This document shows, one piece after another, positions 1-5,272 of a DNA stretch of 5,850 nucleotides (the first letter of the stretch is position 1; every line of letters starts with the position of its first letter). The DNA lies in contig JASHSE010000076.1 in assembly GCA_030036975.1 (NCBI GenBank), positions 1-5,850 on the forward strand, in the 5' to 3' direction. The position numbers and the translations under genes are program-made. The notes beneath the pieces are model-generated. The model did no database searches. It had not been told where the DNA came from and worked only from the letters and a program-made list of their open reading frames with translations. Source of the stretch: Xanthobacteraceae bacterium (GTDB lineage Bacteria > Pseudomonadota > Alphaproteobacteria > Rhizobiales > Xanthobacteraceae).

Positions 1-31
1 TCTGCCGGTGATGCAAACAAAGTAGCGTGGC

Positions 32-63
32 GCGGACGCGCCTTGGCAATGCAGCGCGTCCGC
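32..63. repeat. Perfect 10-bp inverted repeat
   Basis: GCGGACGCGC at 32-41 is the exact reverse complement of GCGCGTCCGC at 54-63, with a 12-nt spacer. It lies downstream of the GST gene on the minus strand and is followed at once by a second palindromic block. The arrangement resembles dispersed REP-like intergenic palindromes of Rhizobiales. It could fold in RNA from either strand, but no T-tract follows it. Confidence 0.6.
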
Positions 64-67
64 ACAT

Positions 68-104
68 ACCCTCTCCCGCAAGGGGCGAGGGCAAGGCCCT
101 CGCC
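68..104 (-). terminator. Candidate GST terminator hairpin within a REP-like block
   Basis: Positions 84-92 and 96-104 form a perfect 9-bp inverted repeat with a 3-nt loop. On the minus strand it starts 6 nt after the GST stop codon, where a transcription terminator is expected. There is no U-tract after the stem, so a classical intrinsic terminator is not proven; RNA 3'-end protection is equally possible. The left half overlaps a REP-like string, ACCCTCTCCCG at 68-78, that occurs again at 3829-3839. Confidence 0.45.
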
Positions 105-110
105 GCAGGG

Positions 111-815
111 TTACGCCCTTGCGTAGCGGCCGCGGTTGAAGAAGCGGTCTTTCTGATCGTCGGTCGCTGTCTCGCGGTTCGATTTGATGGCGCCGACTTT
201 CGCCAGCGCGGCTTTTACTGCGGGCCGCTCCTCGATCGACTTGAACCAACGCGCCAGATTGGGATTGTCCTCCCACTTGACGCCTTGGACGTCGTGATTG
301 CGCGTCCACGGGAAGGTGGCGATGTCGGCGATCGAGTATTCGTCGCCGCCGAGGTAGGGCGATTTGGCGAGCCGTTGCTCCATCACTTCGTAGAGCCGCT
401 TCACCTCGGTCTGATAGCGCGCCATCGAATAGGAATTGTCCTTATCCTTCGGCGCGAACATCTTGAAATGGGTGAACTGGCCGAACATCGGCCCGATGCT
501 GCTGGTCTGGAAGAACAGCCATTGCAGCACGTCGTAGCGCTTGGCCGCATCCTTCGGCATGAATTTTCCGGCTTTCTCGGCGAGATAAATCAAAATGGCG
601 CCGGATTCGAACACCGTGATCGGCTTGCCGCCGGGGCCCTCGCCGTCGACGATCGCCGGAATTTTCGAGTTCGGATTGATCTTGATGAAATCGGGATCGT
701 ACTGCTCGCCCTTCCAGACGTCGACGAAGTGCTCCTTGTAGGGCAGCTTGGTCTCTTCGAGCATGATATAGATTTTCTGCACGTTCGGGCTGGTCAACGC
801 GTAGAGGTCGATCAT
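111..815 (-). CDS. Glutathione S-transferase, YfcG/Ure2p-like (Nu class)
   Basis: This encodes a 234-residue cytosolic glutathione S-transferase. These enzymes conjugate glutathione to electrophiles or act as glutathione-dependent disulfide or peroxide reductases; YfcG and YghU of E. coli are the reference Nu-class members. Visible features are an N-terminal thioredoxin-like domain (about residues 1-83) starting MIDLYALTSPN, with Asn11 at the position of the catalytic Asn11 of YfcG, the cis-proline loop NPNSKIPAIV (Pro53) and the glutathione-binding Glu70-Ser71 in FESGAI. An all-helical C-terminal domain (about 95-205) follows, with SIADIATFPW. The start at 815 was preferred over an upstream ATG at 836 because it aligns with YfcG and has GAGGA 7 nt upstream. 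It is transcribed divergently from the Bug-family gene and ends at a strong hairpin. Its exact substrate is unknown. Confidence 0.93.
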   Translation of the reverse strand: MIDLYALTSPNVQKIYIMLEETKLPYKEHFVDVWKGEQYDPDFIKINPNSKIPAIVDGEGPGGKPITVFESGAILIYLAEKAGKFMPKDAAKRYDVLQWLFFQTSSIGPMFGQFTHFKMFAPKDKDNSYSMARYQTEVKRLYEVMEQRLAKSPYLGGDEYSIADIATFPWTRNHDVQGVKWEDNPNLARWFKSIEERPAVKAALAKVGAIKSNRETATDDQKDRFFNRGRYARA

Positions 816-822
816 GACAACG

Positions 823-827
823 TCCTC
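823..827 (-). promoter_or_regulatory. Ribosome binding site deciding the GST start
   Basis: The minus strand reads GAGGA seven nucleotides before the ATG at 815. The alternative ATG at 836 would add seven residues and lies inside the tandem 10-bp repeats, so 815 is the better start. Confidence 0.7.
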
Positions 828-833
828 GGCTCG

Positions 834-863
834 CAATGGGGCTGAATGGGGCTCAATGGGGCC
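834..863. repeat. Three tandem 10-bp repeats, (C/G)AATGGGGC(T/C)
   Basis: Copies start at 834, 844 and 854 and read CAATGGGGCT, GAATGGGGCT and CAATGGGGCC. The period is exactly 10 bp, close to one helical turn. They lie 18-48 nt upstream of the GST start codon, in its likely 5' leader or promoter-proximal region. They could bind a protein on one face of the helix or be a slippage-prone array; the sequence cannot decide. Confidence 0.8.
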
Positions 864-866
864 ACG

Positions 867-895
867 AAATTAGCGAGCTTGTCGGCGCGCGACAA
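867..895 (-). promoter_or_regulatory. Candidate sigma70-type promoter for the GST gene
   Basis: On the minus strand TTGTCG (890-895) and TAATTT (867-872) are separated by 17 nt. They match the consensus hexamers at about four and three of six positions. Transcription would start near 860, giving a leader of roughly 45 nt that contains the tandem repeats. The match is modest and the call rests on spacing and position. Confidence 0.3.
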
Positions 896-896
896 G
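878..896. promoter_or_regulatory. Perfect 7+7 bp dyad, candidate operator
   Basis: CTTGTCG (878-884) and CGACAAG (890-896) are exact reverse complements around a 5-nt GC-rich centre. The dyad sits in the divergent region between the GST gene and the binding-protein gene and covers the candidate -35 box of the GST promoter. That is a classic place for a repressor or divergent regulator. No regulator gene is in the window. Confidence 0.4.
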
Positions 897-998
897 GCGT
901 CACGAGGCCAGCCACGCGGCGAACCCTTGTGCGCGATCGCCAATTCCGCATAGGCTTGACGGCCTCATACCAACAAAACGTCCCGGTCGGAGGAAAGC

Positions 999-1976
999 AT
1001 GCGCCAGAAAATCCAGCGGCTCGCCGCGTTTGCGCTCGCGTTTTTGGCTGTCGTTGCCGCCGGCGCGGCGCGCGCGGCCGACGATTATCCGAACCATGCC
1101 GTGCGCTGGATCGTCGGCTATCCGCCGGGCGGTTCGACCGACATCTGTGCCCGGCTGATCGGACAATATTTGTCGGAGCGCCTGCATCAGCCGTTCGCCG
1201 TCGAAAACAAGCCCGGCGCCGGCAACAATCTGGCGACCGAAATGGCGGCGAAAGCGCCGCCGGACGGCTACACGGTTTTCCTGGTCAATCCCGCCAACGT
1301 CATCAACGCCACGCTGTACAAGCACCTGCCCTTCGACTTCATCCGCGACATTGCTCCGGTCGCGGGCATTATCCGCATGCCCAACGTGATGGAGGTGAAC
1401 CCGAAAGTGCCCGCGCACACGGTCGCCGAGTTCATTGCCTATGCCAAGGCCAACCCGGGCAAGATCAACATGGCGTCCGGCGGGGTCGGCACGTCGGTGC
1501 ATTTGTCGGGCGTGCTGTTCATGATGATGACCGGGGTCAAGCTCGTGCACGTTCCCTATCACGGCGCGGCGCCGGCGCTCACCGATATGCTCGCCGGCCA
1601 GGTGCAGGTGATGTTCGACAATTTGCCGTCCTCGATCGGCTACATCCAGGCCGGCCGGCTGCGCGCGCTGGCGGTGACGACGGCGACCCGCTCCAGCGCG
1701 CTGCCGAACGTGCCGACCATCGCCGCGACCGTGCCCGGCTACGAGGCGAGCGCGTTCTTCGGCATGGGCGTGCCGCGCGGCACCCCGCCGGCGATCATCG
1801 CCAAATTGAATCGCACCATCAACGAAGGCCTCGCCGACCCGGCGCTCCAGGCCAAGCTCGCCAAGCTCGGCGGCACGCCCATCCCCGGCACGCCGGATGA
1901 CTTCGGCAAGCTTCTCGTCAGCGAGACGGCGAAATGGGCCAAGGTCGTCAAAGCCAGCGGCGCCGCGGTGGAATAG
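999..1976 (+). CDS. Bug-family (TctC) tripartite tricarboxylate transporter-type substrate-binding protein
   Basis: This encodes a 325-residue periplasmic solute-binding protein of the Bug/TctC family, whose members usually bind carboxylates such as citrate, dicarboxylates, amino acids or aromatic acids. A Sec signal peptide is clear: basic MRQKIQR, hydrophobic core, and likely cleavage after ARA at residue 26. The mature part begins with the family pattern YP...VRWIVGYPPGGSTD (about 30-48; Asp48 is in the ligand-binding loop), then VENKPGAGNN (68-77), and VPYHGAAPALTDMLAGQV from residue 185 followed by MFDNLPSS. The length is typical. GGAGG at 989-993, five nucleotides before ATG, supports the start. 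The TctA and TctB membrane partners are not here, which is common for this expanded family. The dehydratase follows after 35 nt, so the ligand may be that enzyme's substrate or a precursor; this is inference. Confidence 0.93.
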   Translation: MRQKIQRLAAFALAFLAVVAAGAARAADDYPNHAVRWIVGYPPGGSTDICARLIGQYLSERLHQPFAVENKPGAGNNLATEMAAKAPPDGYTVFLVNPANVINATLYKHLPFDFIRDIAPVAGIIRMPNVMEVNPKVPAHTVAEFIAYAKANPGKINMASGGVGTSVHLSGVLFMMMTGVKLVHVPYHGAAPALTDMLAGQVQVMFDNLPSSIGYIQAGRLRALAVTTATRSSALPNVPTIAATVPGYEASAFFGMGVPRGTPPAIIAKLNRTINEGLADPALQAKLAKLGGTPIPGTPDDFGKLLVSETAKWAKVVKASGAAVE

Positions 1977-2011
1977 GAGCGCGCTGCGGCTTTGAGAAAC
2001 GTGCGAGCACC

Positions 2012-3745
2012 ATGACAACAAGCAACAAAAAATCCGCAGAACAGCTGCGCTCCTATCGCTGGCTCGGTCGTAACGACCTGCGCTCGTTCGGCCATCGCTC
2101 GCGGCTGCGCCAGTTCGGCTACGACCGCGACGACTGGGTCGGCAAGCCGGTGATCGGCATCATCAATACCTGGAGCGAGATCAACGCCTGCCACGGCCAT
2201 TTGCGCGACCGCGCCGCCGACGTGAAACGCGGCGTCTATCAGGCCGGCGGCTTTCCGATCGAATTGCCGGCGATGTCGCTCGCCGAACCGTTCGTCAAGC
2301 CGTCCACCATGCTCTACCGCAACTTCCTGGCCATGGAATGCGAGGAACTGCTGCGCAGCCATCCGATCGACGGCGCGGTGCTGATGGGCGGCTGCGACAA
2401 GACCACGCCGGGCCTCGTCATGGGCGCGATCAGCATGGGCATTCCGGCGATCTATGTGCCGGCCGGGCCGATGCTGCGCGGCAACTGGCGCGGCCAGACG
2501 CTCGGCTCCGGCTCCGACGCCTGGAAATATTGGGACGAAAAGCGCGCCGGCCGCATCGGCGACGACGAATGGAACGAGATCGAGGGCGGCATCTCGCGCT
2601 CGTTCGGCACCTGCATGGTGATGGGCACCGCGGCGACCATGATGGCGATCACCGAAGCGCTGGGCCTCGCCCTGCCGGGCGCGTCGTCGATCCCGGCGCC
2701 CGATGCCAATCATCCGCGCATGTGCGCCGCCGCCGGCCGCCGCGCCGTCGAGATGGTGTGGGAGAATTTGACGCCCGACAAGGTTCTCACCCCGGCGGCG
2801 TTCGACAATGCCATCCGCGTCCACATGGCGCTCGGCGGCTCGACCAACGCCATCATCCACGTCATCGCGCTCGCGCGGCGCGCCGGCATCGGCCTCGACA
2901 TGGCGCGGTTCGACGCGCTCTCGCGCGAAGTGCCGGTGATCGCCAACATCACGCCGTCGGGCCAATATCTGATGGAGGATTTTTTCTATGCCGGCGGCCT
3001 GCGCGCCCTGATGGGCGAGATGCGCGAGATGCTCGACCTGTCGTGCTTGACGGTGACCGGGCGGGGCGTCGGCGACAACATTGCCGGCGCCAAGGTGCAT
3101 CTGCCGGACGTGATTGCCGCGCTGGACCGGCCGCTTTATCCGGAAGGCGCGACCGCGGTGTTGACCGGCAATCTGGCGCCGCGCGGCTGCGTCATGAAAC
3201 CGGCCGCCGCCGACAAGCGTTTTCTGCACCATCGCGGCAAGGCGCTTGCGTTCGAGAATTACGATCACATGGCGCGCGAGGTCGAGCGCGGCGATCTCGA
3301 CGTGACGCCCGACCACGTGCTCGTGCTCAAGAACGGCGGGCCGAAGGGCGGGCCGGGCATGCCGGAATGGGGGCAGCTGCCGATTCCGAAAAAGCTGCTC
3401 AAGGCGGGAGTGCGCGACATGCTGCGCATTTCCGATGCGCGCATGAGCGGCACCAGCTACGGCGCCTGCATCCTGCACGTGGCGCCGGAAAGCTTTGTCG
3501 GCGGCCCGCTCGCTCTGGTGCAAACCGGCGACGAGATCGAGGTCGATGTTGCCGCGCGCCGCATCCACCTGCACGTCGGCGACGAAGAACTCTCCCGCCG
3601 CCGCGCCGCCTGGCAGCCGCCGCCGCCAAAGTATCCGCGCGGCTACGGCGCCATGTTCTCAGACCACATCGGCCAGGCCGACGAAGGCTGCGACTTCGAT
3701 TTTTTGCGCGGCACGGAGCGGGTGCCGGAGCCGGAGATACATTAA
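2012..3745 (+). CDS. IlvD/Edd-family dehydratase, aldonate (L-arabinonate-like) dehydratase type
   Basis: This encodes a 577-residue cytosolic iron-sulfur dehydratase that removes water from a sugar acid to give a 2-keto-3-deoxy acid. The length and opening match L-arabinonate dehydratase of Rhizobium (about 579 residues). Cys60 (NACHGH), Cys128 (GGCDKTTP) and Cys201 (SFGTC) fit the three [2Fe-2S] ligands. Glu92, Asp129 and Lys130 fit the Mg site with its carbamylated lysine, and Ser479 in RMSGTSYG fits the catalytic serine. LGGSTN (274-279) and NGGPKGGPGMPE (441-452) are further family signatures. The C-terminal beta-barrel domain is complete. ATG 2012 is the only usual start codon between the preceding stop and the family homology; its Shine-Dalgarno is weak (a GAG four nt upstream), suggesting coupling to the binding-protein gene. 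Dihydroxy-acid dehydratase (ilvD) or phosphogluconate dehydratase (edd) is less likely. The substrate (arabinonate, xylonate, fuconate or other) is not determinable. Confidence 0.9.
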   Translation: MTTSNKKSAEQLRSYRWLGRNDLRSFGHRSRLRQFGYDRDDWVGKPVIGIINTWSEINACHGHLRDRAADVKRGVYQAGGFPIELPAMSLAEPFVKPSTMLYRNFLAMECEELLRSHPIDGAVLMGGCDKTTPGLVMGAISMGIPAIYVPAGPMLRGNWRGQTLGSGSDAWKYWDEKRAGRIGDDEWNEIEGGISRSFGTCMVMGTAATMMAITEALGLALPGASSIPAPDANHPRMCAAAGRRAVEMVWENLTPDKVLTPAAFDNAIRVHMALGGSTNAIIHVIALARRAGIGLDMARFDALSREVPVIANITPSGQYLMEDFFYAGGLRALMGEMREMLDLSCLTVTGRGVGDNIAGAKVHLPDVIAALDRPLYPEGATAVLTGNLAPRGCVMKPAAADKRFLHHRGKALAFENYDHMAREVERGDLDVTPDHVLVLKNGGPKGGPGMPEWGQLPIPKKLLKAGVRDMLRISDARMSGTSYGACILHVAPESFVGGPLALVQTGDEIEVDVAARRIHLHVGDEELSRRRAAWQPPPPKYPRGYGAMFSDHIGQADEGCDFDFLRGTERVPEPEIH

Positions 3746-3807
3746 AGCAACGGCCTCTCCCTGCGTGCGTATGTCGGTTGTCGGGCGCAGAAGCGACATC
3801 GCCGAAC

Positions 3808-3821
3808 GTGGTGAAAACCAC
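3808..3821 (+). other. Small hairpin with GAAA loop after the dehydratase
   Basis: GTGGT (3808-3812) and ACCAC (3817-3821) form a perfect 5-bp stem closed by GAAA, a GNRA tetraloop if transcribed on the plus strand. It lies about 60 nt after the dehydratase stop codon. It may be part of the 3' untranslated region; the stem is short and could be chance. Confidence 0.35.
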
Positions 3822-3828
3822 AGGAATG

Positions 3829-3878
3829 ACCCTCTCCCGACATTAGCGCCCAACTCATGTAGTTCGGGAGAACGTGAG
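3829..3878. repeat. REP-like inverted repeat block with two alternative foldings
   Basis: TCTCCCGA (3833-3840) and TCGGGAGA (3864-3871) are an exact 8-bp inverted repeat with a 23-nt spacer. Part of the right arm can instead form a local hairpin at 3854-3878: CTCAT pairs with GTGAG (one G-U pair) and GTTC pairs with GAAC around a GGGA loop, leaving a 3-nt bulge. The opening ACCCTCTCCCG is the same 11-mer as at 68-78. It may serve as a weak terminator or RNA stabiliser of the dehydratase transcript. Confidence 0.45.
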
Positions 3879-4032
3879 CGGTTTAAAAAGTTAACAGGGC
3901 GCAGGGCCATAAGCGAGGGAAGGGCGGAGGGCCGCCAAACAAAGCAATCCGGCGGCGAGAAACCTCATCGATTGATCCGCCACCGGCCACAAAACCCTTA
4001 TCGGCACCAATAACTGCAAATAAATTAGCTTG

Positions 4033-4046
4033 TTGCCCTGCGGCAA
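4033..4046. promoter_or_regulatory. TTGCC-N4-GGCAA dyad upstream of candidate promoter
   Basis: TTGCC (4033-4037) and GGCAA (4042-4046) form a perfect dyad with a 4-nt centre, ten bases before the candidate -35 box. It could be an activator or repressor site for the exported pair, or a small hairpin. It is short enough to occur by chance. Confidence 0.25.
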
Positions 4047-4056
4047 TCTCGCCCGG

Positions 4057-4085
4057 TTGCAGTTTCAATGAGATAGCGCTATACG
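4057..4085 (+). promoter_or_regulatory. Candidate promoter for the exported gene pair
   Basis: TTGCAG (4057-4062) and TATACG (4080-4085) are spaced by 17 nt, matching the sigma70 hexamers at three and four of six positions. A start near 4092 would give a very short leader before ATG 4108. A perfect 10-bp palindrome ATAGCGCTAT (4073-4082) overlaps the -10 box and could be an operator. Confidence 0.35.
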
Positions 4086-4107
4086 TTAAGTAGATGGCGG
4101 TGCTGCT

Positions 4108-4635
4108 ATGAAATTGCTCAACGTCTTTGTCGTCTTACTGGCACTGGTTGGCGCGACTTCGAATGCATTTGCACAGCAGCAAACTCAACCCACAAATCCT
4201 GTCCAAGACACGCAAATCCCATCGGACCCCGGCGCAGCAATCGTTGCCGATCAATCGATCGAGGGGCTAAAGTTTCGGGCAAATTTCCAGCTCATACTAA
4301 CGGGAATCGTAACGGCCTTTGGCGTGCTCTCCTTAGTGCTGGTAGCGCTGATTTTTAAGCCGTCAATCCTCAATGACGCGGAAAAAATCGTGCGCCTAAT
4401 TATAGTGATCATCGTCGTTTCTGCGTCGTTGATACTTGTCACGGCTGGTTATTCGAACCGCCAGATTGCGCCCGCATTTGGACTATTTGGCACCATCATC
4501 GGATACATTCTGGGAAGTTCGAGCAGAAAGTCGTCGCCAGCAGGAAATAATCAGCCAGGCAATCAAGCCGCGGACGATAACACTGAGACCGATGAGACTG
4601 GGGGGTTAACGGCAGCGCGAAGGAACAACTTATGA
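4108..4635 (+). CDS. Unrecognised exported/inner-membrane protein
   Basis: I do not recognise this 175-residue protein. It starts with a signal peptide (MKLLNVFVVLLALVGATSNAFA, likely cut after residue 22 at AFA), followed by a Gln/Thr/Pro-rich stretch (23-41). Two strong hydrophobic segments follow (about 60-83 and 95-115), then a third glycine-rich one (about 119-136), and a hydrophilic tail rich in Ser, Asn, Gln and acidic residues (137-175). There is no cysteine. The likely location is the inner membrane, with a disordered tail. The ribosome site is weak (GGCGG at 4096-4100, seven nt before ATG). Codon use is much less GC-rich than in the dehydratase, suggesting acquisition by transfer. 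The stop overlaps the next start by four bases (ATGA), so the two products are probably made together. Membrane topology is predicted by eye only. Confidence 0.75.
   Translation: MKLLNVFVVLLALVGATSNAFAQQQTQPTNPVQDTQIPSDPGAAIVADQSIEGLKFRANFQLILTGIVTAFGVLSLVLVALIFKPSILNDAEKIVRLIIVIIVVSASLILVTAGYSNRQIAPAFGLFGTIIGYILGSSSRKSSPAGNNQPGNQAADDNTETDETGGLTAARRNNL
4620..4624 (+). promoter_or_regulatory. Ribosome binding site for the second exported gene
   Basis: AAGGA lies seven nucleotides before ATG 4632, inside the end of the preceding gene. It is a better site than the one of the first gene, and with the ATGA overlap it supports both the start choice and translational coupling. Confidence 0.6.
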
Positions 4636-5096
4636 ACTACAAAAAGTATGTTTTGTTCTTCACGATATTGCTGTTGTCATTCGGCAATGCGGCAGCACAG
4701 CCTTATGTGTTGCCGCAAGACTCGGGCTCCGCGTACGAAACGACGCCATATCTCTTTCGAGGCAGTCCGTACGCCTATGTGATGATGATGCCGCCGCAGC
4801 TTATCATGCCGCTGCCGGGTGAACCGCCAGGCCCCCACGGCGGGTGGAAAGCGAACTCCGACGCCGTTGTTCTAATAAATACGAGTAACGGTGTGATGCA
4901 TTTTCGTGAAGAGGGACTCGACTTTGACGTTGCTGGCAAGCAAGGGAAGACAATAACTCTCCCGCCGGGGAAGAAGAGCGAGGCCCTCATTTACAGCATA
5001 CAGGGACAACAGAAGCAGATCACTGTGGTTATAGGCCATCGCTATTCGCTTTATTTCGACGTGCAACATCACCAAATTATTGCCTTCGACTATTAG
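4632..5096 (+). CDS. Unrecognised small secreted protein
   Basis: I do not recognise this 154-residue protein. A signal peptide is clear (MNYKKYVLFFTILLLSFGNAAA, likely cut after residue 22), leaving a mature protein of about 132 residues. Residues 46-71 are rich in Pro, Met and Gly (PYAYVMMMPPQLIMPLPGEP and following), which looks extended or disordered. Residues 77-154 show alternating hydrophobic patterns of a small beta-rich domain (AVVLINTSNG, KTITLPPGKKSEALIYSI, KQITVVIGHRYSLYFDV). There is no cysteine and no lipobox, so it is expected soluble in the periplasm or outside the cell. Composition is AT-richer than in the flanking genes, like its partner. A beta-sandwich binding or adhesion role is only a guess from the strand pattern. 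The gene is confident; the function is unknown. Confidence 0.75.
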   Translation: MNYKKYVLFFTILLLSFGNAAAQPYVLPQDSGSAYETTPYLFRGSPYAYVMMMPPQLIMPLPGEPPGPHGGWKANSDAVVLINTSNGVMHFREEGLDFDVAGKQGKTITLPPGKKSEALIYSIQGQQKQITVVIGHRYSLYFDVQHHQIIAFDY

Positions 5097-5169
5097 CATC
5101 GAGTCGATCAGCGCCTCAGTTGGTAACCTTTGGCTCACTGCAGCGCACGGGCCTCTTATTGGGACATGG

Positions 5170-5186
5170 CTGCCCGGCGCGGGCAG
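5170..5186. other. Hairpin in the convergent spacer
   Basis: CTGCCC (5170-5175) and GGGCAG (5181-5186) form a perfect 6-bp stem with a 5-nt loop, 74 nt after the stop of the secreted-protein gene. It may help end transcription of the pair, but no T-tract follows. The rest of 5097-5258 shows no gene I can support. Confidence 0.35.
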
Positions 5187-5258
5187 AACGCAACGTCGAG
5201 CCGGTTGGCGCTGTTGATGGCGAGCGAGCGACAGTAACAAAGAGCCAATAACGACATT

Positions 5259-5272
5259 GCGGCCGAAGCCGC
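5259..5272 (-). terminator. UUCG-loop hairpin at the end of the small membrane-protein gene
   Basis: Read on the minus strand this is GCGGC-TTCG-GCCGC, a perfect 5-bp stem closed by the very stable C(UUCG)G tetraloop. It begins at the last base of the stop codon (5272-5274). The position fits a terminator or 3' stabiliser; the lack of a following U-run keeps the call cautious. Confidence 0.5.

Larger units (their letters stand above)
3746..4107. other. Gene-free region between the dehydratase and the exported pair
   Basis: No convincing coding region is seen here. Short open frames on both strands have no recognisable product, no good ribosome binding site and no family-like pattern. The stretch holds two small hairpins (3808-3821 and 3854-3878), a REP-like string (3829-3839), further GC-rich inverted repeats (GGCGG 3923-3927 with CCGCC 3932-3936; GCCGCC 3931-3936 with GGCGGC 3951-3956), and a promoter-like area at 4033-4085. 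Base composition turns AT-richer from about 3880. No obvious T-tract terminator for the dehydratase is present. Confidence 0.6.

Noticed and set aside
27..845. A 272-codon plus-strand frame opposite the GST gene
   Set aside because: The GST on the other strand has catalytic motifs and a ribosome site; this frame has neither and starts in repeat sequence.
956..984. TTGACG at 956-961 as -35 box of the binding-protein operon
   Set aside because: No acceptable -10 hexamer lies 16-18 nt downstream, so no promoter is called, although the location is plausible.
1739..3574. A 611-codon open frame on the minus strand opposite the binding-protein and dehydratase genes
   Set aside because: It is antisense to two clearly recognised proteins. 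Its composition (Arg, His, Ala, Gly) is typical of a frame shadow in GC-rich DNA and no domain pattern is visible.
2012..3745. Naming the dehydratase ilvD or edd
   Set aside because: Its length, N-terminal pattern and [2Fe-2S] cysteine spacing fit the aldonate dehydratase branch better than biosynthetic dihydroxy-acid or phosphogluconate dehydratase.
2338..3846. A 502-codon plus-strand frame overlapping the dehydratase in another frame
   Set aside because: It has an Arg-rich shadow composition inside a confidently identified gene.
3659..4013. Short frames on both strands running from the dehydratase end into the spacer
   Set aside because: They begin inside the dehydratase as shadows, and their spacer parts look like random or decayed repeat sequence.
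3883..4068. A 61-codon minus-strand frame in the gene-free region
   Set aside because: It has no ribosome site or family pattern that I can see, and it overlaps the candidate promoter region of the exported pair.
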